From Bacteroidota bacterium (GTDB taxonomy: Bacteria; Bacteroidota; Bacteroidia; Chitinophagales; LD1): 41,823 nucleotides of DNA. A program made the position numbers and the translations under genes. Shown here one piece after another: positions 14,743 through 23,928 of this stretch (position 1 is its first letter; every line of letters starts with the position of its first letter). The stretch spans positions 1 through 41,823 of the forward strand of contig CANJVG010000014.1 in assembly GCA_947478005.1 (NCBI GenBank), written 5' to 3'. The notes under the pieces were generated by a model. The model saw only the letters and a list, made by a program, of their open reading frames with translations. It ran no database searches and was not told where the DNA came from.

Positions 14743-17223
14743 CTACTTCGGCTTAAACGTTGACAGAAACAATTTCTTCGCCCCCAACTCCTCTCCTTTC
14801 GCCACGAAGTTTGCTTCAAAATATTCACCATTGCTCCAGGGCTTTACTCCATTGTCGTAGAACTTGCTGCCGGGATTGCCCGACTGCCCGCCCGGATAAA
14901 CTATAAAAGCTTTCATAGCGCCTTCGTCCACAATCATTCGCCATGAGGGGCCGTTAGTTGTGTTAGTTGCATTGATGATACCAAGGTTACCCCCGTTGTA
15001 AACATGGGTACTGCTGAAGGGCTCGAGCATAGCCAGATGCGAAACTTTAGTGGCTTTGTAAGTTCCCCAATCGTGCGGATTCAACTCCTTTTGTTCAGTA
15101 GTTTCATCCTCGCCATAAGGTTCGCTTACTTCCGTAAACTGCTTGGCATCCAGCGTATCTTTGATGCGTTGAAAAGCCTGCAGTACTATGTCGTGGCGGC
15201 TTTCTTTTTCGTTAGTCGAAAGATTATCATAGAACATGGAACTGCTATCACTCTTTAAAAAAGCCACGGTTACATAAAAGTTGGGTTGCTTCATCGGCAC
15301 GCTTTTATCCAGCATTTCATCCCACAACAACTTGCGCAATTCGTTCCACCAAATTTCGAAATATACCGGAGCTATTTGATTGGCATTGTTGTAATAATCC
15401 CATTTGCCAATGGCATCGGCCATACGCTGTTCTTCCTTAGTCAAGGTGCTTTTATCTAAAAGCGCAAGCAACACTGGCGCTGCTTCACTGGCGTGTACAT
15501 TGAAATTATCACTCTGCATCTTCTTCATAAAGTCTGCATCAATATCTTTGCCATCGGTCAATAGTTGATTGATTCTGCGGTTGCGGTAGTTTTCATAAAC
15601 CCCTACACCCGGATAGTAATAAGGATAGGTAGAATCCGTAGGATGTTGATTGGCACTGCTTACAAAACCACGTGCCGGATTCTTGCAGGTTGGGTTCGCT
15701 TCGTTAGGAATAAACTCTTTCCACTCGTCTTTGTCAGTAGAACCATCGCTCAAAAACTTTCCCTGCTCGGCAGCTTTCGAGCGGATAGGAAATAAGCCCT
15801 GTTCCTTTATAGCAATATCGCCACTGCGCGATGCAAAAACAAAGTTCTGTGCCGGGCAGGTGTAGTTCTTTAAGGCATTGATATAATCATCATAGTTCTT
15901 TCCACTGTTCAATTGATAGAAAGTCTTGAATTCATTGGAAGGCAAATGAGCTGTCCAACGCATAGACAGATTCTTCTTGCTGTCGGTCGTGCCGAAGTTT
16001 TCGTCAAACACCACCGGCCCGAACTTGGTGTAGATAACTGTGTCATCCACTTCACCTTTGCCACGCACCATATATTTTTCTATCCGTTTCTCGCTCCTCA
16101 ACCATTGACCGTTATATTCATATTCGCTGCGCGAAGAATCCTTAAACTTAATCTTGTACCAATCGCGCACATCACGACCGCCATTCGTTACCCCCCAAGA
16201 TATTGAATCGTTGAACCCAATCACCACAGCCGGGGAACCCGGAAGTGTGGCACCATATACATTCATGTTGGGCGAAACCAAATGCATTTCGTACCAAATA
16301 GAGGGAAGCGACAACCGCAAATGCGGGTCGTTGCATAAAATAGGTTTACCGCTTTTTGTTTTGCTGCCACTCACCGCCCAGTTGTTGGAACCGGTGATTT
16401 CATCGGGCTTTTGAATAACTGTTGAATACAGGTCCGATGTCCGATGTCCGATGTATGAGGTTGTTTTTGCTTCAGGCTTCGGAGTTCCGGCTTCAAACTT
16501 TGTTCCGATTGGTACTATCGGGTCTTCGTCCTTTATAAAATCAGGGTATAGTTTTCTGAATTCCTCATTGCCGTATTTGGCAATGAAATTTGAATTCTCA
16601 ATATCATATTCAAAAACCGAAAGCATATTGGCCATATTCTTCAACAGCAATGCCACTTTAATCGGAGTCCAGTCTTCGGGCTTATAATCAAGCAGTTTAT
16701 ATTCAATGGGATAATTCTTTGGAGCCAGGGTATTGATGTAGGCATTTACTCCATTACAATAAGCATCTATCAATTTCTTGCTTGCCGGGTCTTTTGAAAT
16801 ATATTCCTGGGCAGCTTCGGCACCATAACCCATTCCTATTCTGCGCTGCATACGATCTGTTTCCAGCGCCTTCTCTCCTACTATCTCACTGATTCTTCCC
16901 GCTGCGTTGGCCGTTTGAATTTCCATTTGCCAAAGACGGTATTTGGCAGTAATGTATCCCTGCATATAGTAAAGGTCTTCATCGTTCTTTGCAAAAACAT
17001 GCGGCACTAAACGCTCATCGAAATAGACTTTCACTTCCTCTTTCAAACCTTCCAGATTCGCTTCTTCGTCTTTCCAAACCTTGGTATTCTCAGCATTCTG
17101 CCAGAAACCCGTGAAAGGATTGAGGAACTTTCCGAAGGCCGGTGCTACACCCATTTTAGTATTAAGCAGATAGACCAAAGCAACAGTAACAGCGAGTGAA
17201 AGCAGAAGTTTGAAATATTTCAC
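14743..17223 (-). CDS. Penicillin acylase family protein (peptidase S45)
   Basis: 826 residues with an N-terminal membrane or signal segment (FKLLLSLAVTVALVYLL). Family members are Ntn hydrolases made as a precursor that cleaves itself into alpha and beta chains, removing a spacer. The new beta-chain N-terminus should be Ser279 in GSNNWAVSG, followed by ILCNDPHL and GVTNGGRDVRDWY. The alpha-chain region includes YMQGYITAKYRLWQME. Substrates in this family include beta-lactams, acyl-homoserine lactones and other amides; the natural one cannot be told from sequence. Residues 258-264 (IGHRTSD), just upstream of the cleavage site, are encoded by a heptanucleotide tandem repeat. The gene is divergent from a lipoprotein gene and followed by a small membrane protein. 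Confidence 0.93.
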   Translation of the reverse strand: MKYFKLLLSLAVTVALVYLLNTKMGVAPAFGKFLNPFTGFWQNAENTKVWKDEEANLEGLKEEVKVYFDERLVPHVFAKNDEDLYYMQGYITAKYRLWQMEIQTANAAGRISEIVGEKALETDRMQRRIGMGYGAEAAQEYISKDPASKKLIDAYCNGVNAYINTLAPKNYPIEYKLLDYKPEDWTPIKVALLLKNMANMLSVFEYDIENSNFIAKYGNEEFRKLYPDFIKDEDPIVPIGTKFEAGTPKPEAKTTSYIGHRTSDLYSTVIQKPDEITGSNNWAVSGSKTKSGKPILCNDPHLRLSLPSIWYEMHLVSPNMNVYGATLPGSPAVVIGFNDSISWGVTNGGRDVRDWYKIKFKDSSRSEYEYNGQWLRSEKRIEKYMVRGKGEVDDTVIYTKFGPVVFDENFGTTDSKKNLSMRWTAHLPSNEFKTFYQLNSGKNYDDYINALKNYTCPAQNFVFASRSGDIAIKEQGLFPIRSKAAEQGKFLSDGSTDKDEWKEFIPNEANPTCKNPARGFVSSANQHPTDSTYPYYYPGVGVYENYRNRRINQLLTDGKDIDADFMKKMQSDNFNVHASEAAPVLLALLDKSTLTKEEQRMADAIGKWDYYNNANQIAPVYFEIWWNELRKLLWDEMLDKSVPMKQPNFYVTVAFLKSDSSSMFYDNLSTNEKESRHDIVLQAFQRIKDTLDAKQFTEVSEPYGEDETTEQKELNPHDWGTYKATKVSHLAMLEPFSSTHVYNGGNLGIINATNTTNGPSWRMIVDEGAMKAFIVYPGGQSGNPGSKFYDNGVKPWSNGEYFEANFVAKGEELGAKKLFLSTFKPK
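16433..16454. repeat. Heptanucleotide tandem repeat inside the penicillin acylase gene
   Basis: Three exact copies of TCCGATG (16433-16439, 16440-16446, 16447-16453) plus one base. On the coding strand these read as ACATCGG units and encode IGHRTSD in frame. Three 7-bp units make 21 bp, so the array preserves the frame. It lies in the predicted spacer between the alpha and beta chains. Confidence 0.9.
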
Positions 17224-17359
17224 GGGAAGGAATTTTGTGCTGGCGAATGTAGAAATTCGAGGCGTTGTTGATAGGCCTGTTCAAAAAATATTCAGAGCCG
17301 ATTAAACCTATTTATATCTATGCGGTCAATCAAGCATAACAAAATTAAAAATACAAAAA

Positions 17360-18307
17360 ATGAAAACGAAACTATTCAAACTGTCCCTTCTCCTGACAGC
17401 GTTTGCAATGCTTACATTAAGTTCTTGCAAAAAGGATGATAACTCAACAGATGATAGTGTAAGTGCACAAGACCACGGAAACATTTCAGGCGCCATGAAC
17501 TCTGTTTCTGATGATGCTACTTCGGCTTTAGGGCAAGTGCAAAGCCTATCAGGGAAAACAGATGGCGTACACATTGTAATGTGTGGAGCAACCGTGATTA
17601 CAACTGATACCGCTAACAAAACCATCACGATTAACTACGATGGGACTACCAACTGCGGAGGATTTAAGAGAAGCGGAACGGCTACCGTCACTATGACATC
17701 GTCTACTCAACATTGGAAGGATCCGGGAGCGCAACTTACCGTTACTTTCAACGGATTGCAGGTGACAAGTATTGGAACTGGTGAAACATATACCCTTTCA
17801 GGTACGCATACTGTAACGAACGAATCAGGTGGCTTAGCCTGGCAGATAATGAATCAGGTGGTGGTAAATGCTACGGTTATCCATAGACATACGGGTCAAA
17901 TGGATGTAACCTTTCCCGACAATACTCATAGAACATGGACTGTGGATAGAACCAGAAAGTTCGTGAGTTCTAGTGCATCAGGGACTAACGTGGTGACCGT
18001 TTCTTTATATGCTGAAGGGGTTAATAATATTGATGCTACCGGGACGAACCGGAGAGGAGATACCTTTACAAATTCCATTCCTACAGCTATTACTTCCAGC
18101 TCAACAAGCACTGCCTGTGGCAATAACTGGATGAGAAAACCAACATCCGGCAATTTTAAACATGAAGTAGGCAACCGTTCCCTTGACATTGTATACGGTG
18201 TGGACGCTAACGGAAGTCCGGTTACAAGCGGATGCCCTTACGGTTATCAAATTACCTTTACCAGAGCAGGACATCAAAAGACCAAAGTTGTTCAATACTG
18301 GCAATAA
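17360..18307 (+). CDS. Hypothetical lipoprotein
   Basis: 315 residues. The signal peptide ends in a clear lipobox, TLSSCKK (Cys at about residue 23), so the protein is anchored by lipid and probably faces the periplasm or cell surface. The mature part is Thr/Ser-rich and beta-rich, with alternating patterns such as TITINYDGTTNCGG, GTATVTM and TLSGTHTVTNESGG, and a C-terminal CGNNWMRKPTSGNF. Four Cys in the body may form disulfides. I do not recognise a named domain; comparable proteins are common in Bacteroidota genomes as hypothetical lipoproteins. It is transcribed alone and ends at a strong terminator. Confidence 0.8.
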   Translation: MKTKLFKLSLLLTAFAMLTLSSCKKDDNSTDDSVSAQDHGNISGAMNSVSDDATSALGQVQSLSGKTDGVHIVMCGATVITTDTANKTITINYDGTTNCGGFKRSGTATVTMTSSTQHWKDPGAQLTVTFNGLQVTSIGTGETYTLSGTHTVTNESGGLAWQIMNQVVVNATVIHRHTGQMDVTFPDNTHRTWTVDRTRKFVSSSASGTNVVTVSLYAEGVNNIDATGTNRRGDTFTNSIPTAITSSSTSTACGNNWMRKPTSGNFKHEVGNRSLDIVYGVDANGSPVTSGCPYGYQITFTRAGHQKTKVVQYWQ

Positions 18308-18330
18308 GCTAGTAGTTCTGATTTGAAATA

Positions 18331-18366
18331 AAAATCCTGCATTCAACAATGCGGGATTTTTTATTT
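18331..18366 (+). terminator. Rho-independent terminator
   Basis: AAAATCCTGCATT at 18331-18343 pairs along 13 bases (one G-U) with AATGCGGGATTTT at 18348-18360 around a CAAC loop. A T-run continues to 18362. It ends the lipoprotein transcript 24 bases after its stop codon. Confidence 0.9.
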
Positions 18367-18406
18367 CGTCTAATAGGGAATCTTAATCTTGTGCCTGCAA
18401 AAAAAA

Positions 18407-19039
18407 ATGAAAGAGTATAAAAGCGGTTTCTGGGCGAGTGTCATATTTGCTTTCGGTTTAGTGGCTGTGTTATGGGTTGTTTTCCTCCTACAATTCTTCG
18501 ACTTTATTAATACCGATGCTTACGGAAACTGGCCGCATCATATCTCGGGACTAAAGGGCATTATCTTCTCTCCTTTCATTCACGGTAGTTTCGACCACCT
18601 TATATCGAACTCACTACCCATTCTCATTTTGCTTACGGTATTATTGAATGCCTATCCTAACACGGCTATTCAGGTTCTTATCTTCATTCATATTACCAGT
18701 GGTATTCTGGTTTGGTTGTTTGCTCCCGACACTGGTGTTCATATTGGAATCAGCGGGATTATTTATGGTATTGCTGCGTTTCTGGTGGCTTCAGGTGCTT
18801 TTAGAAAGGAAAGGACGTCTATCAGCATTGCTATTTTGGTGGTGCTCTCTTATGGCAGTATGGTTATTGGTTTTATTCCCACCCGAGGAGTTTCGTGGCA
18901 ATCGCATTTGTTTGGTGCTTTAAGCGGAATATTTATAGCCTTCCTTTTGCGCAAAAGGGATTTACCCCCACCACACGAGTTTGAATTAGAAAAAATAGAA
19001 GAGGAGAAACATTTTTTTGATAAGCATAAAGAGCAGTAG
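18407..19039 (+). CDS. Rhomboid-family intramembrane serine protease
   Basis: Cleaves transmembrane substrates within the lipid bilayer. From the ATG at 18407 the protein has 210 residues and about six membrane helices. A TTG at 18389 would add six residues, but the ATG after an A-rich tract is the better start. The catalytic dyad is recognisable: Ser116 in GISGIIYG and His167 in WQSHLFGALSG. His64 and Asn68 in HGSFDHLISN match the conserved oxyanion-hole region of helix 2. A charged tail of about 25 residues is cytoplasmic. Its substrate is unknown. It stands between a terminator and the efflux operon. Confidence 0.92.
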   Translation: MKEYKSGFWASVIFAFGLVAVLWVVFLLQFFDFINTDAYGNWPHHISGLKGIIFSPFIHGSFDHLISNSLPILILLTVLLNAYPNTAIQVLIFIHITSGILVWLFAPDTGVHIGISGIIYGIAAFLVASGAFRKERTSISIAILVVLSYGSMVIGFIPTRGVSWQSHLFGALSGIFIAFLLRKRDLPPPHEFELEKIEEEKHFFDKHKEQ

Positions 19040-19082
19040 ATTTTCTAAGCGAAATCAAAGACAAAGTTCGCAACATTTGTTA

Positions 19083-19101
19083 AGCGATTATTGAAATCGC
19101 T
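19083..19101. promoter_or_regulatory. Inverted repeat upstream of the efflux operon
   Basis: AGCGATT at 19083-19089 and AATCGCT at 19095-19101 form a perfect 7-bp inverted repeat with a 5-base centre, 34 bases before the first gene of the operon. It could be an operator or the end of the rhomboid transcript. No adjacent regulator gene is visible. Confidence 0.35.
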
Positions 19102-19134
19102 CACTATACTTCATCTTCGCGTGCGATTTAGAGA

Positions 19135-19509
19135 ATGAGAAGGATAATCCCACAATATTTTTTGGTTTTAATCGCACTATTTACGCTTAACGCAAGTGTA
19201 GACATACCTGATTACATTCTTTATCATGGCCAAGTCCCTCAAGATAATTCGGATTTTAACGAAGTAGAAAGTGTGGCTGAATTGCTTTGCGAACATGCTT
19301 TAAATATTCACGGTCAGTTTCCGGATAAGAAGAACGACTCTTCCAACCATCACCACCCCAAAAAAATTAATTCCACCAAATTTGCTGACAAGCGTTTGGA
19401 ATATAGATTCACCGGCTTCTCTTTAGCCGAGTATCAATTGCCGGTTTTCCGACCAATGTTTTTTACTGATTTCACTAAAGAAACCCTTTCTCCTCCGCCC
19501 CAAGCCTAA
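19135..19509 (+). CDS. Small secreted protein preceding the RND efflux genes
   Basis: 124 residues with an N-terminal hydrophobic export signal (IIPQYFLVLIALFTLNAS). The mature part is hydrophilic, with an acidic stretch, one Cys, a SSNHHHPKK segment that might bind a transition metal, and a Pro-rich end (SPPPQA). I do not recognise a named family. Small secreted proteins of this kind are often found just before cation or drug efflux operons in Bacteroidota, so a role in sensing or buffering the pump's substrate is possible but is inference only. The adaptor gene starts 79 bases downstream on the same strand. Confidence 0.7.
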   Translation: MRRIIPQYFLVLIALFTLNASVDIPDYILYHGQVPQDNSDFNEVESVAELLCEHALNIHGQFPDKKNDSSNHHHPKKINSTKFADKRLEYRFTGFSLAEYQLPVFRPMFFTDFTKETLSPPPQA

Positions 19510-19588
19510 TTTAGGGTATCTCTTTTACATCCATTTCTGAATGAATTGGATGCTGCTATTGTCATTAATCAACTAAAATAAAACTGAA

Positions 19589-20671
19589 ATGAAGAGACTA
19601 TTCGTTCTCCTTAGCCTGGCAACCGTATTGATGTATGGTTGTAATACTGAAAAACATGAAAAAGAAGAGGAAGCCAATTTTTTGGTAACCAGCCCGATGC
19701 AAAAAGACACCATGACATTCAAAGATTATGTGTGTCAGATTCATGCTTACAACCACATAGAGCTGAGGTCGCAGGAAAAGGGCTACTTACAGAATATCTA
19801 TGTGGATGAAGGACAGTTTGTAAAGAAAGGACAACTGATGTTTCAGATTATGCCTGTGATCTATCAAGCAGAAATGGAAAAGGCAAAAGCTAATGTAAGC
19901 TTTGCTGAAATAGAATATCAGAATACCAAGAACCTTGCTGACAGCAATGTCGTATCCAAAGGTGAACTGGCGCTGGCTAAAGCTACTCTTGACAAAGAAA
20001 AGGCTGAACTTTCGTTAGCACAAGCCCATCTGGCTTTTACAGAAATACGTGCCCCTTTTGATGGTATCATGGACCACTTTTATGAGCGGTTAGGTAGTTT
20101 AGTTGATGAAGGAGCACTGCTCACCACCCTTTCGGACAACAGCAAAATGTGGGTTTATTTTAATGTGCCGGAAGCAGAGTACTTAAACTATGTAGCCCCT
20201 ACAAAAAAAGAAGGACAGCAAAAAGTAACGCTTCAAATGGCGAACAATGAAATATTTGACCAAACAGGCATTGTCGAAACCATAGAAGCCGATTTTAATA
20301 ACGAAACAGGGAACATTGCTTTCAGAGCTACCTTCCCTAATCCTAAACGAATGCTTAGACATGGTGAAACAGGCACCATATTAATGCCTACCTTCCTGAA
20401 AAATGCCATCCTGATTCCTCAAAAATCAACCTTTGATATTCTGGATAAGAAGTTTGTTTATGTGGTAGATGATAAAGGCGTGTTGACATCCAGACAAATT
20501 ACAGTGGCTCAGGAAATGCCACATATATATGTAGTTACAGCAGGACTTAACCCGAACGATAAAATTCTTTTAGAAGGTTTGGGTAAGGTAAAGAACAACG
20601 AAAAAATAGAAGCCGAGTTTGTGCCTGTTGAAAAGGCGTTCTCTGATTTAAATAATTTACATGCCGAATAA
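19589..20671 (+). CDS. RND efflux periplasmic adaptor subunit (membrane-fusion protein)
   Basis: 360 residues. The lipobox VLMYGC (Cys at about residue 18) anchors it to the inner membrane. The usual order is visible: a lipoyl/barrel-sandwich half-motif (GYLQNIYVDEGQFVKKGQLM), an alpha-helical hairpin (about residues 90-150, shorter than a full two-hairpin AcrA type), the second lipoyl half (FTEIRAPFDGIMD), a beta barrel, and the membrane-proximal domain (VYVVDDKGVLTSRQI). It bridges the pump to the outer-membrane factor. Only 26 bases separate it from the pump gene, so they form one operon. Confidence 0.93.
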   Translation: MKRLFVLLSLATVLMYGCNTEKHEKEEEANFLVTSPMQKDTMTFKDYVCQIHAYNHIELRSQEKGYLQNIYVDEGQFVKKGQLMFQIMPVIYQAEMEKAKANVSFAEIEYQNTKNLADSNVVSKGELALAKATLDKEKAELSLAQAHLAFTEIRAPFDGIMDHFYERLGSLVDEGALLTTLSDNSKMWVYFNVPEAEYLNYVAPTKKEGQQKVTLQMANNEIFDQTGIVETIEADFNNETGNIAFRATFPNPKRMLRHGETGTILMPTFLKNAILIPQKSTFDILDKKFVYVVDDKGVLTSRQITVAQEMPHIYVVTAGLNPNDKILLEGLGKVKNNEKIEAEFVPVEKAFSDLNNLHAE

Positions 20672-20697
20672 GGCAGGAACCAAAAATAACAGCCACG

Positions 20698-23600
20698 ATG
20701 TTTAATAAATTCATTCAAAGACCGGTTCTTGCCATAGCCATTTCCATTGGAATAGTATTCCTAGGGCTCTTGGCAATTTCAACCCTACCGGTAGCTCAGT
20801 TTCCCGAAATAGCCCCTCCGCGAGTTTCCATATTCATTGAATTTCCCGGTTCCAATGCAGATGTGTTAGTGAAATCCACCCTCACAATTTTGGAAAGAGC
20901 CATCAATGGAGTTCAGGGAATGCAATACATATTGTCCGATGCTACCAGTGCCAGCGAAGCAAGTATTGATATCGTTTTTGAACCTGGCACTGACCCTACA
21001 TTGGCTGCCGCCAGAGTTAAATCGCGGGTTGATCAGGTAATGACCAACCTGCCTCCCTTGGTTCAGAGGGAAGGGGTAATTATCAAGCCTTTGCAGCCGA
21101 GTATGTTGATGTATTTGAACCTTTACAGTACGAGCAAAAGTACAGACGAGAAATTTCTATTCAATTATGCCAATACCTATATCCTTCCCGAAATTCAACG
21201 GATAAGTGGAATGGGGATGGCCGAAGCAATTGGTAGCCGGGCGTTTGCTATCCGCGTTTGGTTAAATCCCGAAAGAATGCGCGCCTACAAAATTTCGGCA
21301 GACGATATTTTGAAAGCGATTGATGAGCAAAGCGTATTGGCGAGACCCGGAAGAGTAGGCTTGAGTTCGGGTAAAACCGCTCAATCGCAGGAATATGTAT
21401 TTACTTATAAAGGCTGGTATAATACACCTGAGCAGTATAAGGAAATCATTATCCGCGCTAATGCAGAAGGCGAAATACTAAAGTTGAAAGATATTGCTGA
21501 AGTCGAAGTAGGTAGCGAGTTCGTGGACATTTACTCCAACAAAGATGGCAATCCTTCCGCCTCTCTGGTATTGAAACAAAGCCCCGGCAGTAATGCGAAT
21601 AAAGTAATTGAGGATGTAAAGGCAAAACTCGTAGAATTGAAAAAGGATTTCCCGCCAGGCATGGATTATGAAATCAACTACGATGTTTCGCAATTCGTAA
21701 ATGCCTCCATTGAAAAAGTGCTGCATACCTTGCTGGAAGCTTTTATTCTGGTGGCTATTGTGGTATTTATCTTTTTGGGCGACTGGCGCTCAACCCTTAT
21801 TCCTATTCTCGCAGTTCCGGTATCATTGATTGGTACCTTTGTGTTTATGCAGTCGTTTGGGTTAAGTATTAACCTGATAACCTTGTTTGCCTTGGTTTTG
21901 GCTATTGGTATTGTGGTCGATAACGCAATCGTGGTAGTAGAAGCCGTGCACGTGAAGATGGAGGAAGATAATTTGTCTCCATACAAAGCGGTGCAAAAAG
22001 CGCTCGGGGAAATAGGCGGTGCGATTATCGCCATCACCTTGGTAATGACCGCGGTGTTTGTTCCTGTAGCCTTTATGACTGGACCGGTAGGCGTTCTTTA
22101 CCGCCAGTTCTCCATTACTATGGCCACAGCCATTATCCTTTCCGGGGTGGTTGCGCTTACCCTTACTCCCGTTTTGTGTGCTATCCTATTGAAGAACACT
22201 CACGGTCAGCCGAAAAGAAAAACACCAATTAGTATCTTCCTGAATTGGTTTAATAAAGGTTTCGAGAAAATTACCGGAAGATATACCGGACTGCTTAACC
22301 TGATAGTTGACCGCAGAGTAGTTACTTTTGGAATTTTGGCAGCCTTTGCCTTTGGTATTGTGGGCATGAACAAGATTCTTCCAGCGGGCTTTATCCCAAA
22401 TGAAGACCAGGGTCAGATTTATGCGATTATCCAAACCCCACCGGGAACCACTTTGGAAAGAACCAATGAAATCTCCTTAAAGCTACAAGCTATTGCCAAG
22501 AAGGTAGAGGGTGTTCAATCGGTAACGGCTTTGGCTGGATATGAAATTCTTACAGAAGGTAGAGGCTCAAATGCCGGAACCTGTTTGATTAACTTAAAGG
22601 ATTGGGCCGAAAGGAAACATAATGTAAAGCAAATAATTGCTGAGCTGGAAGAGAAGGCAAAAGACCTTCCTGCCACTATTGAATACTTTGAGCCACCTGC
22701 GGTGCCGGGTTATGGTACTTCCGATGGTTTCTCTCTGCGCTTGTTGGATAAAAGCAGCGATGTGGACTATCAGAAATTTGACCAGGTGAATAGTGATTTT
22801 GTGGCTGCCTTGAAAAAGCGAAAAGAATTGAGTGGTCTCTTTGCATTTTACTCTGCCAAATACCCACAATACGAATTACTTATAGATAATGAGTTGGCGA
22901 TGCAAAAAGGAGTTTCAATCGGTAATGCGATGGAAAACCTGAATATCATGATTGGTAGCACCTATGAGCAAGGGTTTATACGATTCAATAATTACTACAA
23001 AGTTTACACACAAGCCGGTCCCGAATTCAGGAAGCAACCATCAGACATTCTGAACATGTTCATTAAGAATGATAAAGGAGAAATGGTTCCTTATTCTGCC
23101 TTTTTGAAGATTAAAAAGACGCAAGGGCCTAATGAAATTTCCCGATACAACCTCTACATCTCTTCTTTAATTAACGGTATGCCTTCTCCGGGTTATTCTT
23201 CCGGAGATGCCATCAAGGCGATTCGCGAAGTGGCCAAAGAGTCATTACCGCGCGGTTATGATATCGCCTGGGAAGGTCTTTCCTTTGATGAAGCAAAAAG
23301 AGGAAACGAAGCGCTTTACATTTTTATAGTCGTTATCTTCTTCGTTTACCTGATTCTTGCAGCGCAGTACGAAAGTTTCCTTTTGCCGTTTGCGGTGCTT
23401 CTTTCTATTCCTCCGGGAATCTTCGGTTCATTCCTTCTCTTAAAGGGAATGGGTCTGGCCAATGACGTCTATGCGCAGGTGGGGCTGATAATGCTTACCG
23501 GATTATTGGGGAAAAATGCCGTATTGATTGTCGAATTTGCAGTTCAGAAACACCGTGCTGGCGCTACTGTGCGCGAAGCTGCTATTGAAGGAGCGCGGGT

Positions 23601-23928
23601 TCGATTCCGTCCTATCTTAATGACCTCGTTTGCCTTTATTGCGGGCTTAATTCCGCTGGTAATTGCCACCGGACCGGGGGCTGTGGGTAACCACACTATT
23701 GGTTCTTCGGCATTGGGAGGTATGTTGTTCGGAACCGTTTTCGGTGTCATTATTGTACCCGGCCTTTATTTAATTTTCGGAACCCTTTCCGAAGGCCGAC
23801 AGTTGATTAATGATGAAGACGAAAATCCATTAACCGAGGACTTTGTAGAAAACCATTCTGAAGCAGTCCTTACCAAGAACATCAAAAAAATACTCGCTAA
23901 AATTTTAAACAGGAACAATGAAGCATAG
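20698..23928 (+). CDS. RND multidrug efflux pump, HAE1-type inner-membrane permease
   Basis: 1076 residues with 12 expected membrane helices and two large periplasmic loops; a proton-driven exporter of drugs, detergents or similar amphiphiles. The N-terminus (RPVLAIAISIGIVFLGLLAI, QFPEIAPPRV) and the duplicated architecture match AcrB-like proteins. In helix 4 the motif is GIVVDNAIVVVEAVH: the first of the two AcrB relay Asp residues is kept and the second is Asn. The helix 10 Lys is present in GKNAVLIVEFA. Length and motifs favour HAE1 over heavy-metal (HME/CusA) pumps. The stop overlaps the start of the outer-membrane factor gene by 11 bases. Confidence 0.95.
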   Translation: MFNKFIQRPVLAIAISIGIVFLGLLAISTLPVAQFPEIAPPRVSIFIEFPGSNADVLVKSTLTILERAINGVQGMQYILSDATSASEASIDIVFEPGTDPTLAAARVKSRVDQVMTNLPPLVQREGVIIKPLQPSMLMYLNLYSTSKSTDEKFLFNYANTYILPEIQRISGMGMAEAIGSRAFAIRVWLNPERMRAYKISADDILKAIDEQSVLARPGRVGLSSGKTAQSQEYVFTYKGWYNTPEQYKEIIIRANAEGEILKLKDIAEVEVGSEFVDIYSNKDGNPSASLVLKQSPGSNANKVIEDVKAKLVELKKDFPPGMDYEINYDVSQFVNASIEKVLHTLLEAFILVAIVVFIFLGDWRSTLIPILAVPVSLIGTFVFMQSFGLSINLITLFALVLAIGIVVDNAIVVVEAVHVKMEEDNLSPYKAVQKALGEIGGAIIAITLVMTAVFVPVAFMTGPVGVLYRQFSITMATAIILSGVVALTLTPVLCAILLKNTHGQPKRKTPISIFLNWFNKGFEKITGRYTGLLNLIVDRRVVTFGILAAFAFGIVGMNKILPAGFIPNEDQGQIYAIIQTPPGTTLERTNEISLKLQAIAKKVEGVQSVTALAGYEILTEGRGSNAGTCLINLKDWAERKHNVKQIIAELEEKAKDLPATIEYFEPPAVPGYGTSDGFSLRLLDKSSDVDYQKFDQVNSDFVAALKKRKELSGLFAFYSAKYPQYELLIDNELAMQKGVSIGNAMENLNIMIGSTYEQGFIRFNNYYKVYTQAGPEFRKQPSDILNMFIKNDKGEMVPYSAFLKIKKTQGPNEISRYNLYISSLINGMPSPGYSSGDAIKAIREVAKESLPRGYDIAWEGLSFDEAKRGNEALYIFIVVIFFVYLILAAQYESFLLPFAVLLSIPPGIFGSFLLLKGMGLANDVYAQVGLIMLTGLLGKNAVLIVEFAVQKHRAGATVREAAIEGARVRFRPILMTSFAFIAGLIPLVIATGPGAVGNHTIGSSALGGMLFGTVFGVIIVPGLYLIFGTLSEGRQLINDEDENPLTEDFVENHSEAVLTKNIKKILAKILNRNNEA

